A stretch of 64,000 bases of DNA from Myxococcales bacterium (lineage in GTDB: Bacteria > Myxococcota_A > Polyangia > Polyangiales > Houyiibacteriaceae): positions 177,780-241,779 of the forward strand of contig JAOTYL010000006.1 in NCBI GenBank assembly GCA_029861865.1, given 5' to 3'. Position 1 is the first letter of the stretch, and each line of letters opens with the position of its first letter. The position numbers and the translations under genes are program-made. The notes below the pieces were generated by a model. It searched no databases. It worked only from the letters and a program-made list of their open reading frames with translations, and was not told the DNA's origin. Shown piece by piece: positions 18,954 to 27,533 of this stretch.

Positions 18954-20378
18954 ATGTCCGATCTTTTGCTCGAGAATGAGCAGGCACGAAGACTCATCAA
19001 GACCTTGGGGCTGCCCATTCCCGTGCCCGAGCGCCTTGCGCGCGCGACGGGTCCCTACGAGGAGCGTCCGCTCGAGGACAAACGCGTCCTCGTTGGCGGC
19101 CGCGGCGAGCTCCAAGACGCGCTTGCGCACACTCTCACCAAGGCGGGAGCCAACCCCTGGGTCATCGGGGAGACCGACTCGATATTGCAGCCCTATCTCG
19201 CGCCCGGAGAGGCATGGGCCCGGCCGCCGACTCGTGTTTCGCCTGGCGATGCTCCCGAAGGGGAGCGGATCGACGCAATCGTGTTCGATGGGACGGGGCT
19301 TCAATCGCCCGGCGATCTACGAGAGCTCTACGACGTCATACATCCGTGGATCCGTCGCTTGAACCGCTCCGGTCGCGTCGTGGTCATCGGCCGACCGGCA
19401 AGCGATGCGAAGAAGGCAGGCCGCGCCGCAACCCGGGCTGGATTGGAGGGGTTCACGCGGAGTGTCGCCAAGGAGATCGGTGGCAATGGCTCCACGGCAA
19501 ATAGCGTATTCGTACAAGAGGGTGCGGAGGGCCGACTCGGTCCGGTGCTCCGCTTCCTTCTCTCGCCGCGGTCAGCGTTCGTCAGTTGTCAGCCCTTTCA
19601 CATCACCAAGCTAGCTAGCGGCGACGACGCTCCAGATACCCAACCGCTCGAGGGGAAGGTCGCTTTGGTCACCGGGGCAGCGCGTGGCATCGGCGAGGCT
19701 ACGGCCGAGCTCATGGCGGCGGAAGGGGCGCACGTCGTCTGCCTCGACCGGCCGGCAGACGATGGTCCCTGTAGCGAGGTCGCGCGTCGCATTGGTGGTT
19801 CGGCGCTTCTGGTCGACATCACCGACGAAGACGCACCCGCGCGCATCGCAGGCGAGCTCCGAGAAGAGTTCGGCGGCGTGGATATCGTTGTCCACAATGC
19901 AGGGGTGACCCGAGACAAGACCCTGGCACGCATGGCGCCGGAGGCTTGGGAAATGGCGGTCGACATCAACCTCGGGGCGGTCGTGCGCATCACCGACCGG
20001 CTCTTGTCCGAAAATCTGCTGCGTACCGGCGGGCGCATCATTTGCCTCTCGTCGGTGTCTGGCATTGCTGGCAATCGCGGCCAGACCAATTATTCGGCGA
20101 GCAAGGCTGGGATCGTCGGCTTCGTCGAAGCCCTCGCGCAACAGCTGGCGAAGCGCGGTGTCACCGTCAACGCGATCGCCCCCGGTTTCATCGAAACCCG
20201 CCTCACTTCGGCGATGCCGGTCGCGATTCGAGAAGCCGCGCGGCGTTTGAGCGCGGTGGCACAAGGCGGGAAGCCAGAGGACGTAGGCCAAACCATCACA
20301 TTTCTGGCCACACCCGGCGCCGTGGGTCTGACCGGTCAAACGGTGCGCGTCTGCGGGGGCGCCCTAGTAGGAGCATAA
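18954..20378 (+). CDS. high-molecular-weight 3-oxoacyl-thioester reductase (FabG4-like SDR)
   Basis: NAD(P)H-dependent reductase of 474 residues with the two-part structure of FabG4-type enzymes: a degenerate flavodoxin-like N-terminal domain (about 1-215) and a complete classical SDR domain. The SDR part has VALVTGAARGIGEATA, NAG (VVHNAGVTRD), the catalytic Ser segment LSSVSGIAGN, and Tyr380/Lys384 in NYSASKAG. The double length distinguishes it from ordinary FabG of about 245 residues. It probably reduces 3-ketoacyl-CoA. Second gene of the MaoC-FabG4-thiolase operon. Confidence 0.9.
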   Translation: MSDLLLENEQARRLIKTLGLPIPVPERLARATGPYEERPLEDKRVLVGGRGELQDALAHTLTKAGANPWVIGETDSILQPYLAPGEAWARPPTRVSPGDAPEGERIDAIVFDGTGLQSPGDLRELYDVIHPWIRRLNRSGRVVVIGRPASDAKKAGRAATRAGLEGFTRSVAKEIGGNGSTANSVFVQEGAEGRLGPVLRFLLSPRSAFVSCQPFHITKLASGDDAPDTQPLEGKVALVTGAARGIGEATAELMAAEGAHVVCLDRPADDGPCSEVARRIGGSALLVDITDEDAPARIAGELREEFGGVDIVVHNAGVTRDKTLARMAPEAWEMAVDINLGAVVRITDRLLSENLLRTGGRIICLSSVSGIAGNRGQTNYSASKAGIVGFVEALAQQLAKRGVTVNAIAPGFIETRLTSAMPVAIREAARRLSAVAQGGKPEDVGQTITFLATPGAVGLTGQTVRVCGGALVGA

Positions 20379-20380
20379 CG

Positions 20381-21691
20381 ATGGCAAAGAAGAAGAACGG
20401 TTGGGGAAAGAGGCAGCGAGCCGTCATCGTACACGGCGTTCGCACGCCTTTCGTCAAAGCCTTTGGCCAGTTCCTCAAGTTGGACTCGATCGATCTTGCC
20501 GACGCCGCCGTAAAAGCGCTGCTCGATCGCAGTGAAATCCCTCACGAAGATATCGACAGCATCGTCTGGGGCGGCGTGATTTTCCCGTCGCTCGCGCCAA
20601 ACATCGCACGCGAGGTGGCGTTGGACCTGCGTTTGCCGCCGAGCGTCGAGGGCATGACGTGCACCCGCGCGTGTGCGACGGGGCTTCAGGCAGTGACGCT
20701 AGCGGCGGCAGCGATCGAGCGTGGCGAGGCTGATGTCATCATCGCGGGAGGTTCCGACTCGACGAGTAACGCGCCCCTGAATCTTCCCCAGAAAGCGGTT
20801 CACGCCCTGGCGCCGCTCGCTTTTGGCAAGGCGGCTTCTCCCTCGGATTACTTGCAGGTGCTCGCCCAAATGATGCCAATCGCCGAAATCCTTCCCAAGA
20901 TGCCGAAGATTGCAGAACGCACCACGGGCCAAGTGATGGGCGAGTCTGCCGAAGAGATGGCGCGTCGCAATGAGATCACGCGCGAGGCGCAGGACCATTT
21001 CGCCGAGCGTTCTCATCATCGCGCGGCTGCAGCGATCAGCTCGGGACGCTTCGACGACGAAGTCACTTCGGTGGAGACTTCGGATGGCGCTGTCTACACC
21101 GACAACATCGTACGAGGGGACACGAGCTTCGAAAAACTGTCGAAGCTGCGACCGGTGTTTGCAAGTGACGGCACGGTCACGGCGGGCAATGCATCGCCTC
21201 TGACCGACGGCGCGGCTGCGGTGCTGGTAATGAGCGAAAACAAAGCAAAGGCCCTCGGGTACAAACCGCTCGCCGCGATTCGCAGCTGGGCTTACGTCGG
21301 CGTAGACCCGGCCGACCAGCTCTTGATCGGGCCGGCTTTGGCGATGCCGAAGGCCCTCGACCGCGCTGGGATGCAACTCAAGGACGCGAGCTTCGTCGAC
21401 ATGCACGAGGCGTTTGCGGCTCAGGTTCTCTCGGTGACGAAAGCGCTCGCAAGCAAAGGATTCGCCCAGGGACGACTCGGTAGGAGCAAGGCTGTTGGCG
21501 AGATCGACGAGGACACATTCAACATTCATGGCGGATCGATTTCGATTGGGCACCCGTTCGCGGCGACCGGTGCTCGCATGGTGACCACGATGGCAAACGA
21601 GCTCGCCAGGACAGGGCAGGAGACCGCGATTCTCGGGATTTGTGCCGCGGGCGGTCTCGGCGCGGCGGCAGTGCTCGAAGCGGTCGCCTGA
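20381..21691 (+). CDS. acetyl-CoA C-acyltransferase (FadA2/FadI-like thiolase)
   Basis: Thiolase of 436 residues catalysing reversible cleavage of 3-ketoacyl-CoA. The nucleophilic Cys98 lies in TCTRACATGLQAV, and the C-terminal HGGSISIGHPFAATGARM and CAAGGLGAA supply the His and the second Cys. The ATG at 20381 follows a GTAGGAGC site overlapping the end of the previous gene (stop 20376-20378). The frame is open back to 19946 but only as a shadow of the reductase. It is the third member of the MaoC-FabG4-FadA2-type operon. Confidence 0.93.
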   Translation: MAKKKNGWGKRQRAVIVHGVRTPFVKAFGQFLKLDSIDLADAAVKALLDRSEIPHEDIDSIVWGGVIFPSLAPNIAREVALDLRLPPSVEGMTCTRACATGLQAVTLAAAAIERGEADVIIAGGSDSTSNAPLNLPQKAVHALAPLAFGKAASPSDYLQVLAQMMPIAEILPKMPKIAERTTGQVMGESAEEMARRNEITREAQDHFAERSHHRAAAAISSGRFDDEVTSVETSDGAVYTDNIVRGDTSFEKLSKLRPVFASDGTVTAGNASPLTDGAAAVLVMSENKAKALGYKPLAAIRSWAYVGVDPADQLLIGPALAMPKALDRAGMQLKDASFVDMHEAFAAQVLSVTKALASKGFAQGRLGRSKAVGEIDEDTFNIHGGSISIGHPFAATGARMVTTMANELARTGQETAILGICAAGGLGAAAVLEAVA

Positions 21692-21693
21692 GT

Positions 21694-22578
21694 GTGAGGG
21701 CAGGGGCAGCACTCGGGGTAGTCCTCTTGCTCGCCGGCACATCATGCACGGCGCGAAGAAGGCCACCGAGCGGCCCAGGTCCGATCATCTCTTTGGACAC
21801 CCGGGTCACGGGGCTTTCGGGACTCACTCGAGACGGGGAGGGGGTCTTGTGGGCGGTCGGCGAGCACGGAGATGCGGCGCTGCGCATCGACCCGACTAGC
21901 TTTGCGATCCGCCAATACCCCGTGGTCGGCTGTCCACCGAAGACCGACCTCGAAGCGCTTGCTTGGATGGGTGATGGCCGTTTCGTGATCGGCACTGAAA
22001 CGCAGGAAGCAGGACGCGCCCAAGACGTGCTCCTCTACGGTCGAGTCGAGGGGGGGCGGCTCATCGTCGACTCGACCGATGCATGCGACTACGGCCTTTG
22101 GGGCCTCACGGCGTCCGACAACCATGGCATCGAAGGGCTCTGCCGCCTAGATGGCGTTCTCCTGCTGGCGACCGAGCTGATCGACCGGCAGCGGGGGCGC
22201 CGGTGGGCTCCCGTCGCGACGCTCGACCGCGAGACACAGACCTGGACCGCGCATCGGGTCGGCCTCACCACCAAGACGGGCAAGCTCGCTGCCCTAGGTT
22301 GCCGGGTGATCGACGGTAAGATCGCGGCGATAGCTGTCGAACGGCACTTTGGTGTCTCTCGTTTGCTCCGCTTCGACATTCCCCATGGAGAGGAGGGGGC
22401 ATGGATCGAAGCGCGGATCGTCGTCGACTTGGCCAAGTTGATCGACCCTCTTCCGAACTTCGAGGGGCTTGTTTGGAACGACGACGGCTCGGTCGTCCTG
22501 TTGACGGACAACGAGTATCGAGGCGTCGTTCGTGAGCCGAGTCGTCTGTACTTCATTCCTACGAGCGCCCTGCGATGA
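21694..22578 (+). CDS. lipoprotein, esterase-like phytase/SdiA-regulated beta-propeller type
   Basis: A 294-residue exported protein. I chose the GTG at 21694, two bases after the thiolase stop, because it opens a lipoprotein signal (VVLLLAGTSC). The sequence LSGLTRDGEGVLWAVGEHGDAALRID, DLEALAWMGDGRFVIGTE, NHGIEGLCRLDG and NFEGLVWNDDGSVVLLTDNEY has the repeating beta-propeller blades of the esterase-like phytase domain (Phytase-like). The activity is not known. It overlaps the next gene by ATGA, so the two are translationally coupled. Confidence 0.72.
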   Translation: MRAGAALGVVLLLAGTSCTARRRPPSGPGPIISLDTRVTGLSGLTRDGEGVLWAVGEHGDAALRIDPTSFAIRQYPVVGCPPKTDLEALAWMGDGRFVIGTETQEAGRAQDVLLYGRVEGGRLIVDSTDACDYGLWGLTASDNHGIEGLCRLDGVLLLATELIDRQRGRRWAPVATLDRETQTWTAHRVGLTTKTGKLAALGCRVIDGKIAAIAVERHFGVSRLLRFDIPHGEEGAWIEARIVVDLAKLIDPLPNFEGLVWNDDGSVVLLTDNEYRGVVREPSRLYFIPTSALR

Positions 22579-23825
22579 AGCGGCTGGTCGCCTCGATGTT
22601 TCTCGCGGCGTTCCTATCGGCCACCGCCGAAGCGGATTCGCTCGAGCTCAGCCCTGCCGTCGCAGCCAACGTGTTGGCGATTCACGCGCACAATCCCGAG
22701 CTCCGTGACGACGCGTTCGCGAAAATGGGGGGTTCGAGTGTGGCGAGCAAAGCCTTCCTCTACTGTTTCTCCACCCCATATGTCGATCTCGGGGACCGCA
22801 CCGACCTCCAGGAGACCATCGATCACTTCCGACCGGGGCGTCGCAACTCGTTCAATCGGCATAGCCTCGCGGCGGGGGTGAGCTGGAACCTCCGATATGT
22901 GCTCGGCGGCCGCCCGGCGCACTTCCGGGAGGAAATCGACGCAACAGGGGCGCGTTGGGCGCTCGTCTTCTTTGGTGGCAATGACGCACAGAATCAGAAT
23001 GAGCGCGTCTACGCGCGGCGACTCGTGTATCTGGTCGAGGAGCTCGCCGCGATGGGGGTCGTACCCTTGCTTGGCTCCGCCTCTCCTCGTCGACACAGGA
23101 CCAAAGACCGTTGGATTCGGCGCTTCAATGCGATCACGCGAGCCGTCGCGACCCACTGGCACTTCCCTTACATCGATTTCCACGGGGCGATGACTGAGCT
23201 CCCGCGCAAAGGACTGGCCCGCGACGGCGTGCACCCAAACGTCCCGGGCCAGGGCGGGGTGCGAAGGGCGTGTCAGCTGACCGAGAGGGGGCTCCGCTAC
23301 GGGAACAATCTCAGGAACTTCTTGACGCTAGAAATGCTAGATGCCCTGAGGAAAGCAGTGGCTGGCGCTGGCACTGACACTGACGCTGGCACTGCCACTG
23401 GCACTGACGCTGGCACTGACACTGACGCTGGCACTGACACTGACACTGACGCTGGCACTGGCACTGACCCTGTCCTGTCGGTGGAGGGGCTTCCGTTCTC
23501 GGCCGTCGTCGAGAAGGGCTCATTGGGGGTCGAGGAGGTTCCGGTCGGATGCGGTGCTCTCAAGCCCGGCACGCGGGCCCATCGGATGACGCTTGTGGTG
23601 GAGGAGCCCACGCGGCTGCGGGTGACTGCGCTCGACCTCGATCGATATCAGCCTCGCGTGTTGTGGGTGCGGGTCAGCGAAGATGGCGCCCGGTGCGTGA
23701 AGCGACGCAATCAGACCCTTGAGGTGGCTGCACGGCCCGGTTTGTGGGATTTGATCATTCAGGTGCCGGCGCGTAACTCGCAAGACGGCAAAATGCTCAT
23801 CTTGATCGATCGCAACCCACGTTAG
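22575..23825 (+). CDS. secreted SGNH-hydrolase-like protein with hexamer-repeat linker
   Basis: A 416-residue exported protein with a signal peptide (cleavage near ATAEA-DS). An SGNH hydrolase core is suggested by AKMGGSSVAS near residues 50-59 (block I, normally GDS, here GSS), FFGGNDAQN (block III Asn) and the C-terminal block V DGVHPNVPGQGG with Asp and His. A linker of about 36 residues made only of Gly, Ala, Thr and Asp is encoded by a degenerate hexanucleotide repeat (23362-23469). It joins the core to a beta-rich C-terminal domain of about 115 residues. The linker length is probably variable between strains. Substrate unknown. The start overlaps the previous stop by 4 bases. Confidence 0.72.
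   Translation: MKRLVASMFLAAFLSATAEADSLELSPAVAANVLAIHAHNPELRDDAFAKMGGSSVASKAFLYCFSTPYVDLGDRTDLQETIDHFRPGRRNSFNRHSLAAGVSWNLRYVLGGRPAHFREEIDATGARWALVFFGGNDAQNQNERVYARRLVYLVEELAAMGVVPLLGSASPRRHRTKDRWIRRFNAITRAVATHWHFPYIDFHGAMTELPRKGLARDGVHPNVPGQGGVRRACQLTERGLRYGNNLRNFLTLEMLDALRKAVAGAGTDTDAGTATGTDAGTDTDAGTDTDTDAGTGTDPVLSVEGLPFSAVVEKGSLGVEEVPVGCGALKPGTRAHRMTLVVEEPTRLRVTALDLDRYQPRVLWVRVSEDGARCVKRRNQTLEVAARPGLWDLIIQVPARNSQDGKMLILIDRNPR
23362..23469 (+). repeat. degenerate hexanucleotide tandem repeat (CTGGCA/CTGACA/CTGACG), 18 units
   Basis: Eighteen consecutive 6-base units of the form CTGRCR, with one CTGCCA and a final CTGACC. In frame it encodes alternating Thr/Ala and Gly/Asp/Ala residues between the two domains of the SGNH-like protein. 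Related arrays occur at 39589-39624 and 63162-63235. Confidence 0.95.
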
Positions 23826-23827
23826 TC

Positions 23828-24484
23828 ATGGAAGACAGCGAGCATTTACGGGTCCACGAAATCTACGAGTCGATTCAGGGCGAATCGACGTTCGCGGGGT
23901 TGCCGTGCGCCTTCGTTCGGCTTTCGCGCTGCAATCTTCGTTGCCGATGGTGCGACACGCCCCAGGCCTTCGAAGGGGGCGTCGAGATGAGCCGCGCAGA
24001 CGTGCTCGACAAAGTCCTGTCGTTGGGCACTCCGCTCGTCGAGCTGACGGGCGGCGAGCCCCTGCTCCAAACCGGGGCGATCCCCCTGCTTGCCGAGCTC
24101 TGTGATGCAGGCCGCACCGTCCTTCTCGAAACCAGTGGCGAACGAGACATCTCCGAGGTCGACCCCCGTGTTCACCGCATCGTCGACTTCAAAGCGCCAG
24201 GGAGCGGCGAATCGACTAGGAATCGCTGGGCCAACGTCGAGCTCTTGACCAAGCGCGACGAAGTGAAGCTCGTGTTAGCCGATCGCGCGGATTACGACTG
24301 GGCTAAACGGGTCATCGAAGCGCACCGACTCGTCGAGCGCGTGAATAGCGTTCTGTTGAGTTGTGTTTGGGGCGAGCTAGACCCGAAGGATCTCGTGCGG
24401 TGGGTCCTCGAAGACAAAATGCGTGTTCGTGTGCAGATGCAGACCCACAAAGTGATCTGGGGCGCGGACGCCGAGGGAGTATGA
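23828..24484 (+). CDS. queE: 7-carboxy-7-deazaguanine synthase
   Basis: Radical SAM enzyme of 218 residues that converts 6-carboxytetrahydropterin to 7-carboxy-7-deazaguanine in queuosine synthesis. The cluster-binding motif CNLRCRWC has Cys35, Cys39 and Cys42 (CxxxCxxC). The N-terminal EIYESIQGEST and ELTGGEPLLQ are typical of QueE. The downstream SAM/substrate region (DFKAPGSGE) is present. No queC, queD or queF neighbours are seen. It overlaps the following hotdog gene by ATGA. Confidence 0.94.
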   Translation: MEDSEHLRVHEIYESIQGESTFAGLPCAFVRLSRCNLRCRWCDTPQAFEGGVEMSRADVLDKVLSLGTPLVELTGGEPLLQTGAIPLLAELCDAGRTVLLETSGERDISEVDPRVHRIVDFKAPGSGESTRNRWANVELLTKRDEVKLVLADRADYDWAKRVIEAHRLVERVNSVLLSCVWGELDPKDLVRWVLEDKMRVRVQMQTHKVIWGADAEGV

Positions 24485-24960
24485 GGATGGCGCTGGATCC
24501 AGAGTTTGTTGCTGACTGTCCATATGGGCCCGAGGCGATCTGCATCGACGAAATCGTCGAGATCGACACCGAGTCCAATCTCGTACGGGCGCGGATGCCC
24601 ACCCATCCGGACCTGCCCCTCACCCGCGATCAGCGCAGTCACCCCGTTCGCCACCCTAGACACGTGAGCGGCGGTTTCATGGTTCATTTGACCGGGATTC
24701 TCGGCTTCATGCACACCTATTTCGTGTTGGGTCTCCGGCACGCGGATGGTTGGATCGGGTACGGCGGCCGCATCTATGATGCGCGCTTCTCTGCGCTCGC
24801 CACGATGGGCGCACCCCTCGATGTCGAAGTCAGGGCGACGAAGATTCGGCAGTCGCGCGATCGCGTATTCGGCCGATACGAATTCCGCTTTACGCAAGGC
24901 GACACTGTGGTCTATCGAGGCGATCAGGCCGCGATGTGGATGAGAGTGGCCGAGTCGTGA
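24481..24960 (+). CDS. hotdog-fold protein, FabZ/ApeP-like
   Basis: A 159-residue single-domain protein. DEIVEIDTESNLVRARMPTHPD, the HPRHVSGGFMVHLTGILGFMH segment and the final beta strands (VYRGDQAAMWMRV) resemble the hotdog fold of FabZ-like 3-hydroxyacyl-ACP dehydratases and related thioesterases. A His and downstream polar residue typical of FabZ are only partly recognisable, so activity is uncertain. The ATG at 24481 overlaps the queE stop and its own stop overlaps the GTG of yjbQ, placing it in a tightly coupled three-gene unit. Confidence 0.6.
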   Translation: MRMALDPEFVADCPYGPEAICIDEIVEIDTESNLVRARMPTHPDLPLTRDQRSHPVRHPRHVSGGFMVHLTGILGFMHTYFVLGLRHADGWIGYGGRIYDARFSALATMGAPLDVEVRATKIRQSRDRVFGRYEFRFTQGDTVVYRGDQAAMWMRVAES

Positions 24961-25373
24961 GCGCGCGCTCCAAGACTTTTACCGTCGATACGCAAGGGCG
25001 GGGCACGGTCGAGATCACACGACGAGTCCAGGACACCGTTGCCGCAACGGGCATTGCCGAGGGCCTCTGTACGGTGTTCGTGCACCACACGAGTGCCTCG
25101 CTGATCATCAACGAGAATGCGGATCCCGATGTCCAGCGTGACCTCGACGCGTTCCTCGGGCGTCTCGTTCGCGACGGGGACCCCCTCTTCATCCACACCG
25201 CTGAGGGGCCAGACGACATGGCCTCGCACGTGCGAACGGCCCTCACCCAGACCTCGCTCAACATCCCGGTCACCGGCGGCCGCTGCGCCCTCGGCACCTG
25301 GCAAGGCGTGTTCCTGTGGGAACACCGCCACCAAGGCCATCGACGAACGATCACAGTCACCGTCGTCGGCTAG
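24957..25373 (+). CDS. YjbQ/UPF0047 family protein
   Basis: A 138-residue protein matching the usual length of the YjbQ family, described as a secondary thiamine-phosphate synthase enzyme from its weak complementation of thiE. Diagnostic stretches are CTVFVHHTSASLIINENADPDV, the middle DDMASHVRTALT and the C-terminal TGGRCALGTWQGVFLWEHR. The GTG at 24957 overlaps the previous TGA (GTGA). It is the last gene before a palindrome-rich convergent junction. Confidence 0.9.
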   Translation: MSARSKTFTVDTQGRGTVEITRRVQDTVAATGIAEGLCTVFVHHTSASLIINENADPDVQRDLDAFLGRLVRDGDPLFIHTAEGPDDMASHVRTALTQTSLNIPVTGGRCALGTWQGVFLWEHRHQGHRRTITVTVVG

Positions 25374-25396
25374 AAAAAGGGGACGGTCCCCTTTTT
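25374..25396. terminator. 23-bp near-perfect palindrome, putative bidirectional terminator or REP-like element
   Basis: AAAAAGGGGAC and GTCCCCTTTTT flank a single G, an 11-bp perfect stem beginning immediately after the yjbQ stop. The T run on either strand would suit a rho-independent terminator for both convergent genes. The same GGGGACnGTCCCC core recurs at 25415-25437 and 40963-40975. Confidence 0.75.
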
Positions 25397-25399
25397 CCG

Positions 25400-25411
25400 A
25401 GGGTTAACCCT
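25400..25411. repeat. 12-bp palindrome AGGGTTAACCCT between the two hairpins
   Basis: A perfect palindrome, unrelated in sequence to its neighbours, that sits midway between the two GGGGACnGTCCCC hairpins. Confidence 0.7.
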
Positions 25412-25414
25412 TCC

Positions 25415-25437
25415 TAAAAGGGGACTGTCCCCTTTTA
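25415..25437. terminator. second GGGGACnGTCCCC palindrome, supplies the stop codon of the convergent ligase
   Basis: TAAAAGGGGAC and GTCCCCTTTTA flank a single T, an 11-bp perfect stem. The last three bases (25435-25437) are the TAA stop of the leftward acyl-CoA synthetase, so the element abuts and defines the end of that gene. It probably acts as a terminator; a REP-type origin is possible. Confidence 0.75.
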
Positions 25438-27228
25438 GGCGCGTGGCTGGGGTTGTGCTTGCTTTTCGTCCTCGGCGTACATCTTTTCGATGTCATCCGC
25501 GAAGTGGTCGTTGACCTTGGCGCGCTTCACCTTGAGGGTCGGTGTCAGCTCGCCGTCCTCAATGCTGAGGTTTCGGTGGAGGATCGTAAACTTCTTGATC
25601 TGCTCCACCCGCGCGAAGTGCTTGTTGAGCTCATCGATGTGTGCCTGAATGCTGGCCCGGAGCTTGGCGCTCTTGTGGAGGGCGCTCGGGTCTTCGCCGT
25701 TGGCCTGAGCCCACGCGGGCCCTGCCTCGATGTCGATCGTGACCAAGGCGCTGAGATACTTGCGCCGGTCGCCAATGACCACAGCCTCGTCGACGAGCTC
25801 GTGGTTTTTGATGGCGGCCTCGAGGTTCTTCGGCGTGATGTTCTTACCGCCCGCGGTGATGATGATGTCCTTCTTGCGGCCGGTGATGTTCAGGAAACCG
25901 TCCTTGTCAAAAGCACCTAGGTCACCCGAGTAGAGCCAGCCGTCGATCAACGTCGCGTTGGTGGCGTCCGCGTCCTTGTAATAGCCCAAGAATACGTTCG
26001 GGCCCTTCACGAGGATTTCGTCGTCCTCGGCGATCTTCACGGTCACCCCATTAAGGGCAGGCCCGACGCTGCCGAAGCGGTAGTTGTTCGGCGTATTGAA
26101 GCTCGTGGGCCCCGAGTCTTCGGATTGCCCGTACACCTCGAGCACCACGAGGTCCAAGCTCGCGAAAAACTCCAGGACTTCACGTGCGATCGGCGCAGCA
26201 CCTGAGATGCAAACGCGAGCATTCCCCAAGCCGATCGCCGGCTTGAGCTTCGAGAAAATCAACTTGTTGGCCAGCCGGTACTGAAGACCCTTCGGCTGCC
26301 CGGGCGCCTTGTTCGCCTCCCAACCGACCTTCCTCGCCCACGAGACGAGCTTCGCCTTCACCCCGGTAGCCCCTTTGAGCTTGGCCGCGATCCCCGCATT
26401 GAACTTCTCCCAGATACGAGGCACCCCGAAGAACACGGTCGGCTGAACCTCTTTCAGATTCTCCGGGACAGCCTCAATCGACTCCGCAAAATAGATACGG
26501 GAGCCTGTCGTGATCGGGGTGTGAATCGTGAACATCTGCTCGGCGATGTGCGATAAAGGCAAGTACGAAAGCGAGCAATCAGCGGTGGAAGTCTCGATGA
26601 TGTCGATCGCCTTGCCCGCGGTCCACGCGAGATTGTGATGGCTGAGCATGACGCCCTTTGGCGGACCGGTCGTACCAGAGGTATAGATCAAGGTCGCCAG
26701 CGCGTTGGGATCGAGGCGTTCGACGCGATCGAAGTACGCTTTCTCCTCGATCGAGTCGCCCTGGGCAAGGAACTCCTCCCAGGACATCACCATGTCGTCC
26801 GCGATCTTGGGAGCACCCTTCATCATGATCACATGCTTGAGGCTCGGCATGTTTGCGCGCTCTTCTTTGACTTTGTTCCACTGTCCCTCGTCCTCGCACA
26901 GGATGAGCGGCGCCTCAGCGTGCGTTACGATGAAACGCACCTCGGCGGGTGAGCTGGTCGTATAAATGCCTGCTGGCGCTCCGCCTGCGCCCATGGCCGC
27001 GACGTCCAGGATCACCCACTCGGGCCGGTTGAAGCCGAGGATACAGACCGTCTGACCGGGCTCGAAGCCGAGCGCGATGAGCGCGCGACCGGCCTGCGTG
27101 ACCTGGTTGCCGTACATCCCCCAGCTCGTCGGCCTCCAAGTGCCGCTCTCGCGAACATAATAGGCGGGGTTCTGGGGCATTTTCTTACTCTGCTGAATCA
27201 GTCGGTATGGAATCGTGTCTGCGGTCAC
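25435..27228 (-). CDS. long-chain acyl-CoA synthetase (FadD15-like)
   Basis: AMP-forming fatty acyl-CoA ligase of 597 residues. It has TLIYTSGTTGPPKGVMLSHHN, the substrate-side EVYGQSEDSGP, YSGDLGAFDKDG and GRKKDIIITAGGKNITP motifs. The last two are characteristic of the long-chain (FadD15/FAA-type) branch. The C-terminal catalytic-Lys area reads ELTPTLKVKRAKV. Its stop codon lies in the palindrome at 25415-25437. It is divergent from the tRNA-Ser(UGA)/second acyl-CoA synthetase unit. Confidence 0.92.
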   Translation of the reverse strand: MTADTIPYRLIQQSKKMPQNPAYYVRESGTWRPTSWGMYGNQVTQAGRALIALGFEPGQTVCILGFNRPEWVILDVAAMGAGGAPAGIYTTSSPAEVRFIVTHAEAPLILCEDEGQWNKVKEERANMPSLKHVIMMKGAPKIADDMVMSWEEFLAQGDSIEEKAYFDRVERLDPNALATLIYTSGTTGPPKGVMLSHHNLAWTAGKAIDIIETSTADCSLSYLPLSHIAEQMFTIHTPITTGSRIYFAESIEAVPENLKEVQPTVFFGVPRIWEKFNAGIAAKLKGATGVKAKLVSWARKVGWEANKAPGQPKGLQYRLANKLIFSKLKPAIGLGNARVCISGAAPIAREVLEFFASLDLVVLEVYGQSEDSGPTSFNTPNNYRFGSVGPALNGVTVKIAEDDEILVKGPNVFLGYYKDADATNATLIDGWLYSGDLGAFDKDGFLNITGRKKDIIITAGGKNITPKNLEAAIKNHELVDEAVVIGDRRKYLSALVTIDIEAGPAWAQANGEDPSALHKSAKLRASIQAHIDELNKHFARVEQIKKFTILHRNLSIEDGELTPTLKVKRAKVNDHFADDIEKMYAEDEKQAQPQPRA

Positions 27229-27339
27229 GGCATCACCTCATGTTTGGGTCGTCCACCTAGGACGGGAGAATATACGGCAAAATGGGCCGAACTGGAAAGG
27301 GGGACGATCATTTGCCGGTATGCTAGAGCGGCCCCTCAG

Positions 27340-27429
27340 GGAGGAGTGGCCGAGCGGTCGAAGGCGGCGGATTTGAAATCCGTTGTAGGGGCGACTCTAC
27401 CGGGGGTTCGAATCCCTCCTCCTCCGCCA
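27340..27429 (+). tRNA. tRNA-Ser (anticodon UGA)
   Basis: Class II tRNA of 90 nt with a 7-bp acceptor stem GGAGGAG/CTCCTCC, discriminator G and an encoded CCA. The anticodon loop is TTTGAAA between GCGGA and TCCGT (one G-T pair). There is a long variable arm and a GGTTCGAATCC T-arm. Confidence 0.96.
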
Positions 27430-27533
27430 ATGCGACCTCGTCCCCTTGCCAGATCGCCTTGCGTGTGATGTGTTTGGGCGCTCCGCCCTTCCAGAGGCTG
27501 GAGGGCAGGAGAATCTGTCAAACGAGGAAGATC

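Noticed and set aside
23362..23469. CRISPR-like or phage-type repeat array
   Set aside because: Units are 6 bp, contiguous and lack spacers; it is in frame inside an ORF.
25374..25437. Insertion sequence remnant with inverted repeats
   Set aside because: Only palindromes are present with no transposase coding sequence between them and no target duplication that I can see.
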